From contig NZ_CP146022.1 in the NCBI RefSeq assembly GCF_036967205.1, positions 3,286,001 through 3,350,000 of the forward strand: a stretch of DNA of 64,000 nt, given 5' to 3'. Below the pieces are notes generated by a model. The model worked only from the letters and a program-made list of their open reading frames with translations. It had not been told where the DNA came from and searched no databases. The position numbers were made by a program, and so were the translations under genes. Positions within the stretch are counted from its first letter, which is position 1. Each line of letters begins with the position of its first letter. Origin of the DNA: Streptomyces sp. Q6. Its GTDB lineage: Bacteria; Actinomycetota; Actinomycetes; Streptomycetales; Streptomycetaceae. Shown piece by piece: positions 25,169 to 36,504 of the stretch.

Positions 25169-27565
25169 CTACTTCACCGACGGGCCGACCTTGAGCGTGA
25201 TCGACGAGCCGTCGAGCGGCTGCTTCACGATCGAGATGCGGGTGTTGGTGTCAGTTGTCTTGACACTGCCGGTCGGGTTCTCCGCGTACCAGTACGTGCC
25301 CTTGTGGTCGTCGAAGACCGGGACGCCGGCCTGCGCCGGGATCTTCTTCTCGACGCCCAGGCGGTACAGCGTCATGCCGGGCACGGGGTACCAGCCGAAG
25401 GCGGCGTCGTACGGCGTGATCTTGTTCGTGATCTTGGTCTTGCCGTCCGCCCAGTACAGCGGCTTCGCGTGCGCGTCGATCGGCAGGATCAGACCCTTGC
25501 CCGGGTGCTGGCCGACGTTGTTGTTGCGCTGCGAGGTGTCCCACTGCCAGACCATCAGGCCCGGACGGTACGAGTAGTGCTCCACCCAGTTGTTCTTGGC
25601 ACCGCCGTCGCGCCAACCGAAGTTGTACGGGCCGACCTTGAGGGTCTTGTCGTACGAGACGTACTGGCGGTTCTCGGCGATGTAGAACTGCGGGAAGTCG
25701 CCGGAAATGGAGGCGCCGACGCGGGAGAAGCCGCGCGCGGTCCAGCCGTTGTCGTCGCCCTCGGCGTTGTCCGTGAACAGGGCCGCGCCGTCCGCCTTGA
25801 CCGTGAGGTTGTCGGCGGTGAAGCCCATGCCGCCCGCGCCGCCGTCGGTCTTGTAGCGGAAGCGGATGCCGATCTTCTTGCCCGCGTACGCGTCGAGCGG
25901 GTAGACGAGGTGCTGGAACTTGGTCGAGTCACCGGTCAGGGCGGGCTTGTCGCCGCCGTCACGGGTGATGGTGGCGCCGTCGGCCGTGCCGTCGATGGAG
26001 TGCCAGCTCGCGCCGCCGTCCGTGGACACCTGCGTGTACAGGTAGTCGTAGTCCTTCTCGATGTTCCACCAGCCGTCGAGCTCCAGCGCGGCCTTCGCCT
26101 TGCCGGTCAGGTCGACCGTGCGCTCAAGGGTGTTGGAGAGGTCGTCGCCGTAGTCCGACCACCACTGCTTGGAGCCCTCGACGGGCTTCACGATGTCGGT
26201 GGTGACGTTCTTCTTCGGCAGCTCGACGACGAGGGCCTGCTTCAGCTTGGTGTTGTACTCCGCGACACCCAGCTTGTGCGTCGACCTGGTCGCCGCCTTC
26301 GCCTTGTCGTAGGAGAGCCAGCCGAGTTGCAGCTTGTCCCAGGCGGTCATGTCGCCCGGCATGTCGCCGATCGACTCCTTGCCGGTGCCGAGCCAGGAAC
26401 CGGCCGACATCAGCGACCAGAAGCCGACCGAGTTCTCGCCCGCGTACGAGGTGTCGTACAGGTCGGGCAGGCCCAGGTCGTGGGCGTACTCGTGGGCGAA
26501 GACGCCGAGGCCGCCGTTCTCCGGCTGCATCGTGTAGTCGCCGACCCAGATGCCGGTGTCGCCGACGGGGGTGCCGCCCGCCTTGAAGCCCGAGGGGCCG
26601 GTGTCGCCGTCGTCGCGGGAGTAGGCGTAACCGCGGTGCGCCCACAGGGAGTCGCCGCCCTGCGCGCCGCCGCCGGCCGAGCCGTCCTCGCCCGCGTGGA
26701 CGATCTGGAAGTGGTCGATGTAGCCGTCGGGCTCGTTGAAGTTGCCGTCGTTGTCGTGGTCCGTGCGGTCCCACTGGTCGTACGTGGCGAGGTCGGCCTT
26801 GATGTCGGCGTCCGTCTTGCCGGCCGCCTTCTGCTGCGCGACCCACGCGTTGATGCCGTCGCGGACCAGGTCCTCGACGTTCGGGCAGTTGTCGGCGCCG
26901 CAGTAGTTGGAGCCGTAACGGGCCTCGTTGTACTCGACCTTGACCCAGTCGGAGACCTCGCCGTCGACCGAGTAGCGGCCCGAGGAGGTCTTCTCGTAGT
27001 AGGTCTTGAGGGAGTCGACGCCCTTGCCCGAACCGAAGTACAGGTCCTTGTAGTGCTGGGAGTCGTAGTCCTTCTTCCAGGCCGTGCTGTTGTCCTTGGC
27101 GCGGTCCGGCTCGGCTATCTGGTTGTGCAGCGGTCCGGGCTGGCCCCCGTACTTGGGCTTCAGCTCGTCGGTGTCGTCGTCCTGGCGGTCGACCAGCGTC
27201 GTGTTGTCGACCTTGTCGCCGAACTCGGTCAGGATCGTGAAGATCTTGTCCGTGCGCTCGCGGCCCAGCTCGACGTACTTGCCCTTGGAGAGCTCGACGA
27301 CCTTCGAGCCGTTCTTCTCCTGGACCTTGGACTTGCCCTGCAACACGTTCTGGAGCGCGGTCTGGCGCTGCTGCTCCATCTGCTTGCTGAACGGGCCGTC
27401 CATCACATGGCCCTTGCCGCCGTACGTCTTGCCGTCGGCGGTCGTGCTCGTCGCGGCCGGAGTGTCGGCCTGGGCGGTCGTCGCCGCGACGGACCCCGTG
27501 GCCGCGGTGGCGGCCAGGGTCACGAGGACGGCGGCGGATCTCAACGCCCGTCTCTTGGTGGTCAC
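25169..27565 (-). CDS. secreted M6 family metalloprotease (immune inhibitor A-like)
   Basis: 798-aa secreted zinc protease. A GTG at 27563-27565 with GGAGGGGACC upstream is the start. Signal peptide: basic VTTKRRALRSAAVLVTLAAT followed by an Ala-rich core, with cleavage near TAQA-DT (about 34). The InhA/M6 propeptide follows. The catalytic His358-Glu359-x-x-His362 is in VFAHEYAHDLGLPDL, with DGYIDHFQIVHAGE before it. The C-terminal half contains MAM/immunoglobulin-like folds (FRYKTDGGAGGMGFTADN). Streptomyces homologues are extracellular proteases. It has its own terminator and a long upstream spacer. Confidence 0.93.
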   Translation of the reverse strand: MTTKRRALRSAAVLVTLAATAATGSVAATTAQADTPAATSTTADGKTYGGKGHVMDGPFSKQMEQQRQTALQNVLQGKSKVQEKNGSKVVELSKGKYVELGRERTDKIFTILTEFGDKVDNTTLVDRQDDDTDELKPKYGGQPGPLHNQIAEPDRAKDNSTAWKKDYDSQHYKDLYFGSGKGVDSLKTYYEKTSSGRYSVDGEVSDWVKVEYNEARYGSNYCGADNCPNVEDLVRDGINAWVAQQKAAGKTDADIKADLATYDQWDRTDHDNDGNFNEPDGYIDHFQIVHAGEDGSAGGGAQGGDSLWAHRGYAYSRDDGDTGPSGFKAGGTPVGDTGIWVGDYTMQPENGGLGVFAHEYAHDLGLPDLYDTSYAGENSVGFWSLMSAGSWLGTGKESIGDMPGDMTAWDKLQLGWLSYDKAKAATRSTHKLGVAEYNTKLKQALVVELPKKNVTTDIVKPVEGSKQWWSDYGDDLSNTLERTVDLTGKAKAALELDGWWNIEKDYDYLYTQVSTDGGASWHSIDGTADGATITRDGGDKPALTGDSTKFQHLVYPLDAYAGKKIGIRFRYKTDGGAGGMGFTADNLTVKADGAALFTDNAEGDDNGWTARGFSRVGASISGDFPQFYIAENRQYVSYDKTLKVGPYNFGWRDGGAKNNWVEHYSYRPGLMVWQWDTSQRNNNVGQHPGKGLILPIDAHAKPLYWADGKTKITNKITPYDAAFGWYPVPGMTLYRLGVEKKIPAQAGVPVFDDHKGTYWYAENPTGSVKTTDTNTRISIVKQPLDGSSITLKVGPSVK

Positions 27566-27900
27566 TTGGTGGTCCCCTCCTCCGTGGCGTGAAAGCCACG
27601 TGTCACAAGTGACGCCATTTGACCGGAGGTAGGCGAGAAATAACAGACCTTGACGGTGACGCTTACGTTGCACTATGCAGACCGGGCGATCCGGAATCCG
27701 GACACGGATGACAAACCTCCAACGGGCGCGCCGTACCGTCCACTGGGTGGACGCGGTGACTCCGTGCGCCCCCCATGCACCGGCACTGTGGGTTAGGTCA
27801 TGCTTACTGGCCGTTCCGTTCGGGCAGAGGTCCGAATAGAGTCGGATCGACGACGTCGATCCTCTCCTGCTCCCCTGATGTCACGAGGACGGATACCGCC
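27566..27900. other. divergent intergenic spacer with a 19-bp inverted repeat
   Basis: 335 bases between the M6 protease and a small membrane protein, holding both promoters. The only structured element seen is GGATCGAC-GAC-GTCGATCC at 27844-27862, 38 bases before the membrane-protein start. No RNA gene or leader peptide was seen. Confidence 0.5.
27844..27862. promoter_or_regulatory. candidate operator (8-bp inverted repeat)
   Basis: GGATCGAC / GTCGATCC separated by GAC. Perfect dyad close to the start of the downstream gene; the binding protein is unknown. Confidence 0.4.
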
Positions 27901-28209
27901 ATGCCTCGCCCGACTGTCGCACAGCTCTCCTACGGTTCGGCCACCGTCGTCTGTTCCACCATCGCCATGGTCCTGCTGTCACAGACGAGTTCGGGCCCCG
28001 GCATTCCCGTGATCGCCGTGTCGGCGCTCATCCTGGGACTCTTCGTGGCCATGTCGGTACCGACCCGCAAACCGGCACCGCCGCCCGCGGCCCCGGCCTC
28101 CGCCGCCGCCGAGGAGCGGGTGCCCGCGCAGCGCCTCTCGTCGACGCTCGCCTCCCCGGCCGCGTCCGAGTCGGCCCGGGAGCCGGTGCACGAAGCGGCG
28201 GGCCCGTGA
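27901..28209 (+). CDS. small two-pass membrane protein
   Basis: 102 aa from ATG 27901. Two hydrophobic segments: about 10-27 (SYGSATVVCSTIAMVLLS) and about 34-52 (GIPVIAVSALILGLFVAMSV). They are followed by a Pro/Ala/Glu-rich cytoplasmic tail with no known domain. Function unknown. It stands alone between divergent and convergent neighbours. Confidence 0.65.
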   Translation: MPRPTVAQLSYGSATVVCSTIAMVLLSQTSSGPGIPVIAVSALILGLFVAMSVPTRKPAPPPAAPASAAAEERVPAQRLSSTLASPAASESAREPVHEAAGP

Positions 28210-28277
28210 GGCGGGGACCCGCCGACTCCGTCCGTACGCCGCCGCGGCTGCGGCCGGTGTCGCCATGACGCCCGCGG

Positions 28278-28976
28278 TCAGGCGCTGCTGACCACCACGG
28301 TCTTCGCGGCCTTGTCGTGCAGGCCCTGCTTGTAGGGCTTGTCGAAGAAGCTCCAGCCGCCGGAGATCGCCGTCCACACGCAGGCGCAGCAGAACACGGC
28401 GGGGATCCACAGGACGACCGCGCGGACCAGGTTCGTCTGCGCGCCGGGGGTCGCCCCGTCACTCAGGTTGGCGACGCGCAGCTTCAGCCACTTCTTGCCG
28501 AGGGTCTGCCCGGTCTTCGTCGTCATCAGGACGTCGTAGCCGATGTAGAGCACGGCCGCGAGCAGGGACTGGCCGAACTGCCTTCCGTACTCGATCTTGT
28601 CCGGGTCGGTCTCGTACTCCCCGAGTCCGAAGGCCCACGACAGCAGCCCCACGACGATCGCGACGAGGACCATGTCGATGATCCGCGCGAGGACGCGCCG
28701 GCCGCTGTCGGCGAGCGGCGGCATCCCGGCGAGCGGGTCCTGACCGCCGCCGTAACCGCCGGAGCCGTACGGATCGCCCCCGTAGGGCGGCGGGTTGTTC
28801 GGCGGCGGGGTGCCGTACGGGCTCTGGGGGGTGTCGTACGGGCTCTGCGGGGAGTCGTACGGGCCCTGCGGGGAGTCGTACGGGGAGCCGCTGCCCGGGG
28901 TCGACGGCGGCGGCTTGCGGAACGGATCGTCGTCCGGCGGCTGGCCGGACCCTGAGGGCGGCGGTTCGGTGCTCAT
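28278..28976 (-). CDS. RDD family membrane protein
   Basis: 232 aa. The N-terminal 85 residues are disordered and built of imperfect 'SPYDSPQ' type heptads and Gly/Tyr/Pro stretches. The RDD domain follows: RRVLARIIDMVLVAIVVGLL with the Arg and Asp that name the family, GKKWLKLRVANLSDGATPG, and the closing motif YKQGLHDKAAKTVVV. RDD proteins are membrane proteins of mostly unknown role, some linked to sodium export. A second RDD gene lies upstream on the same strand. Confidence 0.88.
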   Translation of the reverse strand: MSTEPPPSGSGQPPDDDPFRKPPPSTPGSGSPYDSPQGPYDSPQSPYDTPQSPYGTPPPNNPPPYGGDPYGSGGYGGGQDPLAGMPPLADSGRRVLARIIDMVLVAIVVGLLSWAFGLGEYETDPDKIEYGRQFGQSLLAAVLYIGYDVLMTTKTGQTLGKKWLKLRVANLSDGATPGAQTNLVRAVVLWIPAVFCCACVWTAISGGWSFFDKPYKQGLHDKAAKTVVVSSA

Positions 28977-29117
28977 GGCCCGAGTGGACCGCGTCCGCCG
29001 CCACCCTGCACCTGTGGGGCCGCCGTCCGGATGACCGCGGGGCCGGACGCGCGGCCCCGGGGTCGTTCCGTGCTCATCCCGGGCTCATGCCTCGCCCATC
29101 CCGCACGCGCCCCTGGC

Positions 29118-30659
29118 TCATCCCGACACGAACGTCCGGGCCGCCTTGTCGTGCAGGCACTGGCGCCACGGCCGGTCGAAGAGACCCCACAGCACGCCGA
29201 AGATCCCGATGACGAGCACGCCGGGCACGCTGTACACGAGCCAGCGCTTGAGCGCCGCGCCGAACGACGGGGCGTCGCTCCCCTCGATCTCGCGCACGCG
29301 CAGCCCCATCAGCTTCTTGCCGAGCGTGCGGCCCCACTTGGCGGTGGGCAGCGCCTCGTAGAGGACACCGGCGACGAGCAGGACGGCGAGCACGATGCCG
29401 AGGTACGTCCCGGTGGTGCCGTCGAGGAGCCAGACCGTGACCTGGCGGCCCGAGGCCTTCGCCGCGTCGATCTTCGCGTCGACGTGGTCGATCGCCTTCG
29501 TGGCGAGCGGCACGGCGGCCGCGGCGGTGACCGCGCCCAGGACGATCGAGTCGATGAGCCGCGCCACGAACCGCTTGCCGAGACCGGCCGGGCGCGCGGA
29601 CGCCTGCGCCTGCGCGGCGGCGAGGAACGGGTCGCTGGCCACCGGCTTGAACGGGGTGACCGGCCCCTCGGGCTCGGCGGCCGCCGGAGCGGGAGCCGCG
29701 GCGGAGCCCGCCCCGGGAGCGGCCAGCTGGTGCACCTGCTGCGCCCAGGACGCCGAACCGCCACCGGGACCCTGGGTCACCGGGGTCGGCAGCGCGGCCT
29801 GCTGCTGCGGCGGATAGCCGTACGCGGGCCGCGGCTGTACGGGGGCGGGAGCGGGCGCCGGAGCCGGAGCGGGCGCCGGAGCCGGAGCGGGCGCCGCGGC
29901 CTGCTGCTGCTGCGGCGGGTAGCCGTACGCGGGCCGCGGCGCAGCGGCGACGCGCGGATCCGCCGAAGCGGGCTGCTGCTGCGACGGGGGCTGGGGCCGG
30001 GCCTGGGGCTGAACCTGCGGCTGGGCCTGAGCCTGTTGCGGCTGGGCCTGAGCCTGTTGCGGCTGGGCCTTGGCCTGCTGGGCCTGTGCCTGCTGGGGCT
30101 GCGACTGGACCTGCTGTGACTGCGGCTGGGAGGACTGCGGCGGCACCGCGCGGATCGTCATCGTGCCGTCGGTCTTCGGTGCCCGGTCGGCGCCGGGGCG
30201 CACGGCGCGGATCGCGACGGTGCCGTCGGTGCGCGGGGCCGGCTCGGGCGTCGGCTCCTCGGGCTCCGCGCCCCAGGACACGCGGCGGTCCTGCTCGCCG
30301 CCGAAGCCGGACTGCTGCGAGGTCGTGGCCTGCCAGGCGGTCGCGGGCTCGGGCGAGGTGGGGTCGTCGGCGCCCGTCTCGGTACGGACCGAGGGCTCCT
30401 CGTCGAGGAAGACGGGGCCCGTCTCCTCGACCGGCGCGGGTTCGGGCTCGGCCGCGCGTGCCGGGGTCCGCGCCGCGGCCGGGGCGGGCGTGACGCCCGG
30501 CGGGGCCGGCAGGGGTACGCCGTCGGACGGGGCGGGGCGGGAGGTGCCGGGGACCCAGGCGGCTCCGTTCCAGTACCGGACATATCCGGGAATGGACGGA
30601 TCGGGGTAATAGCCCTCGCGGGGCCTGTCGTCGCCGGGGGCCGGGGTTGGGGCGCTCAT
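29118..30659 (-). CDS. RDD family protein with DUF2510 and long Gln/Ala/Pro linker
   Basis: 513 aa from ATG 30659. A DUF2510-like domain at the N-terminus (PREGYYPDPSIPGYVRYWNG) is followed by about 300 disordered residues rich in Pro, Ala and Gln. These include runs such as QQAQAQQAKAQPQQAQAQPQ, (AP)n blocks, and two copies of RPAYGYPPQQQ. The C-terminal RDD membrane domain has KRFVARLIDSIVLGAVTAAA, TLGKKLMGLRVREIEGSDAP and RQCLHDKAARTFV. It shares the RDD ending with the next gene. Function unknown; the layout suggests a membrane anchor with a large flexible cytoplasmic arm. Confidence 0.88.
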   Translation of the reverse strand: MSAPTPAPGDDRPREGYYPDPSIPGYVRYWNGAAWVPGTSRPAPSDGVPLPAPPGVTPAPAAARTPARAAEPEPAPVEETGPVFLDEEPSVRTETGADDPTSPEPATAWQATTSQQSGFGGEQDRRVSWGAEPEEPTPEPAPRTDGTVAIRAVRPGADRAPKTDGTMTIRAVPPQSSQPQSQQVQSQPQQAQAQQAKAQPQQAQAQPQQAQAQPQVQPQARPQPPSQQQPASADPRVAAAPRPAYGYPPQQQQAAAPAPAPAPAPAPAPAPAPVQPRPAYGYPPQQQAALPTPVTQGPGGGSASWAQQVHQLAAPGAGSAAAPAPAAAEPEGPVTPFKPVASDPFLAAAQAQASARPAGLGKRFVARLIDSIVLGAVTAAAAVPLATKAIDHVDAKIDAAKASGRQVTVWLLDGTTGTYLGIVLAVLLVAGVLYEALPTAKWGRTLGKKLMGLRVREIEGSDAPSFGAALKRWLVYSVPGVLVIGIFGVLWGLFDRPWRQCLHDKAARTFVSG

Positions 30660-30901
30660 GTCCGTCGTCCCGTATCTGCTCGGGGGTCTTGTTGTGGCCT
30701 CCACATCTATCAGACGGCCGTGCCCGCCCGTGCCGGTCCTGCGTTACGCACCACTTTCCGGGCAACAAGAGCCCCCGCCCGGCGACTCGGAAAAAACTTT
30801 CCCGAACTCGCGTAATGCGGCGGGGACATCGTGGTCTCTCCCTTCGAAGGCCCGCTCCCGGGCCTCGTCGAGACGGAACAGATGGAGAGGGAAGGCACGA
30901 C

Positions 30902-31378
30902 ATGCACACCGTGGTGGAGCGCGAACTCGAGCTGAATCTGGTGTTGTCGCCCGAGCGGAGCATCCCGGTCCCGGCCCGGCTGACCTACCGCACCAACGAC
31001 CCGTACGCCGTCCACATCGCCTTCCACATCGGCTCGGAGCACCCGGTCGACTGGACGTTCGCGCGCGAGCTGCTCGTGGAGGGGGTGTTCCGGCCGTGCG
31101 GGCACGGCGACGTGCGGGTGTGGCCGACGAAGGCGGACGGGCGCAGTGTCGTCCTGATGGCGCTGAGTTCGCCGGACGGCGACGCGCTGCTCGAAGCACC
31201 GGCGGCCCAGGTCTCGGCCTGGCTGGAGCGGACGCTGCGGGTGGTCCCCCCGGGCTCTGAGGTCGAGCGGCTCGGCATCGACGACGGCCTCGCCGAGCTG
31301 CTCGCCGTCACCCCGGCCGACGACCTGTACCTGCGCGACCCGTGGCCGTCGGACGAGTCGCCGTCGGACGAGCGGTGA
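30902..31378 (+). CDS. ssgG: SsgA-like sporulation/cell division protein (SsgG-like)
   Basis: 158-aa SsgA-like protein, a family restricted to sporulating actinomycetes. The family core is visible: VPARLTYRTNDPYAVHIAFH, WTFARELLVEGVFRPCGHGD, VRVWPTKADGRSVVLMALSS, and DGDALLEAPAAQVSAWLERT. ATG 30902 follows GGAAGGCACG. SALPs guide septum placement and wall remodelling in aerial hyphae. The paralogue is called SsgG from remembered position in S. coelicolor (about SCO2924), not from alignment. The acidic C-terminus (SDESPSDER) is short. Confidence 0.85.
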   Translation: MHTVVERELELNLVLSPERSIPVPARLTYRTNDPYAVHIAFHIGSEHPVDWTFARELLVEGVFRPCGHGDVRVWPTKADGRSVVLMALSSPDGDALLEAPAAQVSAWLERTLRVVPPGSEVERLGIDDGLAELLAVTPADDLYLRDPWPSDESPSDER

Positions 31379-31393
31379 GCGCGCGTGGGGCCG

Positions 31394-31567
31394 TCAGGCG
31401 GGGTGCTGCGAGGCGGAGGCGTGGGTCTCGGTCGGGGCCGTGACCGGTCCCGTGGAGGCGGCGGCGGTGCCGACCGCCAGACCGAGCGAGGCGACGGCGA
31501 GGGCGCCGGCCAGGACGGCGGCGCCGATCTTCCGGTTGCGCAGGGACTTGCTCTTGCTGTGGCTCAT
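31394..31567 (-). CDS. small secreted peptide
   Basis: 57 aa from ATG 31567. Lys/Arg-rich n-region (MSHSKSKSLRNRK), hydrophobic core (IGAAVLAGALAVASLGLAVG), AAAS cleavage-like site near residue 37, then a short Thr/Ser/Ala/His-rich mature part of about 20 residues. No Cys or known motif. It is convergent with ssgG across 15 bases. Function unknown. Confidence 0.55.
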   Translation of the reverse strand: MSHSKSKSLRNRKIGAAVLAGALAVASLGLAVGTAAASTGPVTAPTETHASASQHPA

Positions 31568-31657
31568 GGACTCAGGATGCCGCCGCGGGACCCCCCGGCA
31601 CATGAGGCGTTCGTCCTTTATGTCACCTATACGTGAGCGGAGGGGCACCCTGAGCGA

Positions 31658-33046
31658 TCAGAAGAGCTTGCCGGGGTTGAGCAGGCCGAGCGGGTCGAAG
31701 GCCGCCTTCACCGCCTGCTGCATCTCGACGCCGACCGGGCCGAGCTCGCGGGCCAGCCACTCCTTCTTCAGGACGCCCACGCCGTGCTCGCCGGTGATCG
31801 TGCCGCCGAGTTCGAGACCGAGCGCCATGATCTCGTCGAAGGACTCGCGGGCGCGCCGGCCCTCGTCGGCGTCCTGCGCGTCGAAGCAGACGGTGGGGTG
31901 GGTGTTGCCGTCGCCCGCGTGGGCGCAGACGCCGATGGTCAGGGCGTACTTCTCGGCGATCCGCTCGACGCCTTCGAGGAGTTCGCCGAGCCGGGAGCGC
32001 GGCACGCACACGTCGTCGATCATCGTCGTGCCCTTGACCGCTTCGAGGGCGGTGAGGGACAACCGCCGCGCCTGGAGCAGCAGTTCGGACTCGGCGGCGT
32101 CCTCGGCGGGCACGACCTGGGTGGCGCCCGCGGCCTCGCACAGGGCACCGACGGCGGCGAGGTCGGATGCCGGGTCGAGGGTGTCGAAGGCCGCGAGGAG
32201 CAGCGCCTCGGTCGTCTCGGGCAGGCCCATGTGGGCCAGGTCGTTGACGGCCTTCACCGTGGTGCGGTCCATCAGTTCGAGGAGTGAGGGGACGTGGCCG
32301 CGCTCCATGATCCGGCACACGGCGTCGCAGGCGGCCGCGGCGGACGCGAACTCGGCGGCCAGGACGAGCTGCTCGGGCGGCTTCGGCTTGAGGGCGAGGG
32401 TCGCTCTGACCACGATGCCGAGGCTGCCCTCGGAGCCGACGAAGAGCCGGGTGAGGTCGTAGCCCGCGACGCCCTTCGCGGTCCGCCGCCCGGTGGACAG
32501 CAGGCGGCCGTCGGCGAGGACGACGTCGAGCCCGAGCACGTACTCCGCCGTCACCCCGTACTTGACGCAGCACAGGCCGCCGGAGGCCGTGCCGATGTTC
32601 CCCCCGATGGTGCACATCTCCCAACTGGAGGGGTCCGGCGGGTAGTACAGGCCGTGCTCGTTCACCGCGCGGGACAGCGTGGCGTTGATGACGCCCGGCT
32701 CGACGACCGCGATCCGGTCGACGGGGCTGATCTCCAGGATGCGGTCCATCTTCGTGAGGGACACCACGATGCAGCCGTCGGACGCGTTGGCGCCGCCCGA
32801 CAGGCCCGTGCGGGCGCCCTGCGGGACGACGGGGACGCGCAGCGCGGTGGCCGTGCGCATCACGTGCTGGACCTCTTCGACGGTGCGCGGCAGGACGACG
32901 ACGGCGGGGGCGCCCGCGTCGCAGAAGCTCGCCATGTCGTGGGAGTAGGACGCGGTGACGTCGGGGTCGGTGAGGATCGCCTCGGCCGGCAGGCCCTGGG
33001 CGAGGTCCGACGTGAGCTGTTCGATGAGGGTGCGGCTCATGATCAC
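31658..33046 (-). CDS. FAD-linked oxidase, GlcD/D-lactate dehydrogenase type
   Basis: 462-aa flavoprotein oxidising a 2-hydroxy acid (glycolate, D-lactate or similar). An FAD-binding PCMH domain occupies residues 40-220: VVVLPRTVEEVQHVMRTATA, VVPQGARTGLSGGANASDGC, and CTIGGNIGTASGGLCCVKYG. The C-terminal FAD-oxidase domain carries GVCAHAGDGNTHPTVCFD and GTITGEHGVGVLKKEWL with the catalytic His residues. Start GTG 33046 or ATG 33040. No iron-sulfur GlcF partner is adjacent, so electron acceptor and substrate are open. Confidence 0.92.
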   Translation of the reverse strand: MIMSRTLIEQLTSDLAQGLPAEAILTDPDVTASYSHDMASFCDAGAPAVVVLPRTVEEVQHVMRTATALRVPVVPQGARTGLSGGANASDGCIVVSLTKMDRILEISPVDRIAVVEPGVINATLSRAVNEHGLYYPPDPSSWEMCTIGGNIGTASGGLCCVKYGVTAEYVLGLDVVLADGRLLSTGRRTAKGVAGYDLTRLFVGSEGSLGIVVRATLALKPKPPEQLVLAAEFASAAAACDAVCRIMERGHVPSLLELMDRTTVKAVNDLAHMGLPETTEALLLAAFDTLDPASDLAAVGALCEAAGATQVVPAEDAAESELLLQARRLSLTALEAVKGTTMIDDVCVPRSRLGELLEGVERIAEKYALTIGVCAHAGDGNTHPTVCFDAQDADEGRRARESFDEIMALGLELGGTITGEHGVGVLKKEWLARELGPVGVEMQQAVKAAFDPLGLLNPGKLF

Positions 33047-33148
33047 AGCGTCGCACCCGGGGCCATCGGTGTGAACCCGTCCGTGGGCTCCTTCCCGCGC
33101 CGGAATGGCGAGCGGGTGTGCTCTTCGTATTGACGCACAGTGTGCGCC

Positions 33149-34652
33149 ATGGACAACTCGGTTCGAGACGCGGCGCCCGCGGTGGACGAGGCGCCCCAGG
33201 AAGCCGGCGCCCGCCGCCTCTCCCCCCTGGTCAAGCGCGCCCTGGTCGCGTCCGTCGCCGGGGGCGTGGTGCTCGGGGGTGTGCTCGTCCTGCTGCCGGA
33301 CGAGCAGCCCGCTCCCCGCGCTGCCGGGACCCGCGGGGCGGGCGGTGATCGCGGCGGCGGCCGGGGCCCCGGCCTCGCTGCCCGATCTGGGCGCGCTGAT
33401 CGCGGAGCGGCAGGCGCAGGTGCGGGCGAACCCGCGCGACGACCGGTCGTGGGCGGCGCTCGGGGCCGCCTACGTGGAGCGCGGGGCGCGGACCGCCGAC
33501 TCGGCGTACTACCCCAAGGCCGAGCGGGCGCTGCGCAGTTCGCTCGCCGCGCGGCCCGAGGGGAACGTGGAGGCGCTCGACGGGCTCGCCGCGCTCGCGG
33601 CCGCGCGGGGCGACTGGCGCGGCGCCAGGAAGTGGGGCGAGGCCGCGGTGAAGCTCGCCCCGGGCCGCTGGTCGGCGTACTCCGGTCTGGTCGACGCCTA
33701 TCAGGGGCTCGGTGACTACAAGGCGGCGGGCCGCGCCCTGGAGAAGATGTCCGGGCTGACGTCCGGCACGGCGCTGACGCTGCGCACGGCGGCCGTCTAC
33801 CGGGACCGGGGCTGGCGCGAGGACGCGGCGGCGGTCCTGTCCGACGCGGCGGCCCGCGCCTCGACGCCCGCCGAGCGGGCCGCGCTGCTGCTGCGCGCCG
33901 GTGACCTGGCGTGGGAGCGGGGCGAGGCGGCGGACGCGCTGCGCCACTTCGACGCGGCGCTGGCCGCCGACCCGGACTGCCACGCGGCGCTCGCGGGCCG
34001 GGGCCGGGCACTCGCCTCGCTGGGCCGCACGTCACAGGCGCTCCAGGCCTATCAGCGGGCGCTGGCCGAGCGGCCCGCGCCCGAGTACGCCCTGGAATTG
34101 GGCGAGTTGTACGAGTCCCTCGATCTCGGCGGGGCGGCGCGCGCCCAGTACGGCGTGCTGCGCGCGCGGGCCGCGCTCCAGGGCGCGCACGGGGTGGACG
34201 ACGCGCTCGTGCTGGGCCGCTTCGAGGCGGACCACGGCGACGCGGACGCGGCGGTGGAGCGGCTGCGGGCGGAGTGGAAGCGGGCGCCGAGCGTGGCGGC
34301 GGCGGACGCGCTCGGCTGGGCGCTGCACCGGGCCGGGGACGACGACGAGGCGATCGGTCTGCTGCGGCGGGCCACGGACCGGCAGAAGGGCGGGACGGTC
34401 CGCTCGGCCCTGTTCATGTATCACCGGGGCGCCGTGGAGCGGGAGTTGGGCCTGTACGGGCCCGCGCGGCGGCACATCGGGGAGGCGCTGCGCATCAACC
34501 CGGCGTTCTCGCCGCTGCTCGCGCCGCGGGCCCGGGAGGCGATGGAGGCGCTCGGCGAGCCGCCGGAGGGCGGGCCCGAGCAGATGTGGCCGCCGAAGCC
34601 GAAGGTGTTCGCACCGGCGCGCAAGCAGGTGGCGGCGCCGAAGCGCCGCTGA
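33149..34652 (+). pseudogene. TPR repeat protein with an apparent +1 frameshift
   Basis: The N-terminus reads from ATG 33149 (MDNSVRDAAPAVDEAPQEAG) through a membrane anchor (LVKRALVASVAGGVVLGGVL) to LLPDEQPAP. The rest, from ALPGPAGRAVIAAAAGA to the stop at 34652, is in the next frame. The join falls at about 33312-33316 in GCTCCCCGCG; one C fewer in that run would fuse the two into a normal product of about 500 aa. The C-terminal part holds about ten TPR-like helical hairpins (RSWAALGAAYVERGA, RALASLGRTSQALQAYQRAL). Single-base insertion, sequencing error or genuine lesion cannot be told apart here. Role unknown. Confidence 0.75.
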
Positions 34653-34659
34653 CGCAACC

Positions 34660-34700
34660 GGGTCCGCGGGCGGCCGCTCGTGCCGGCCGCCCGCGGACCC
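34660..34700. terminator. terminator between the TPR gene and hppD
   Basis: 16-bp perfect inverted repeat GGGTCCGCGGGCGGCC / GGCCGCCCGCGGACCC with a 9-base loop, between convergent genes. Confidence 0.8.
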
Positions 34701-34718
34701 GTGTCACGGGACCCGGGG

Positions 34719-36469
<1,751 letters not shown>

Positions 36470-36504
36470 CGGCCCTTCGAGCATCGCCCGGGCGGTGAGG
36501 CGCG

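Noticed and set aside
25304-27592. 762-codon plus-strand frame opposite the M6 protease
   Set aside because: Val/Arg/Leu/Asp-rich shadow of a gene with signal peptide and HExxH motif.
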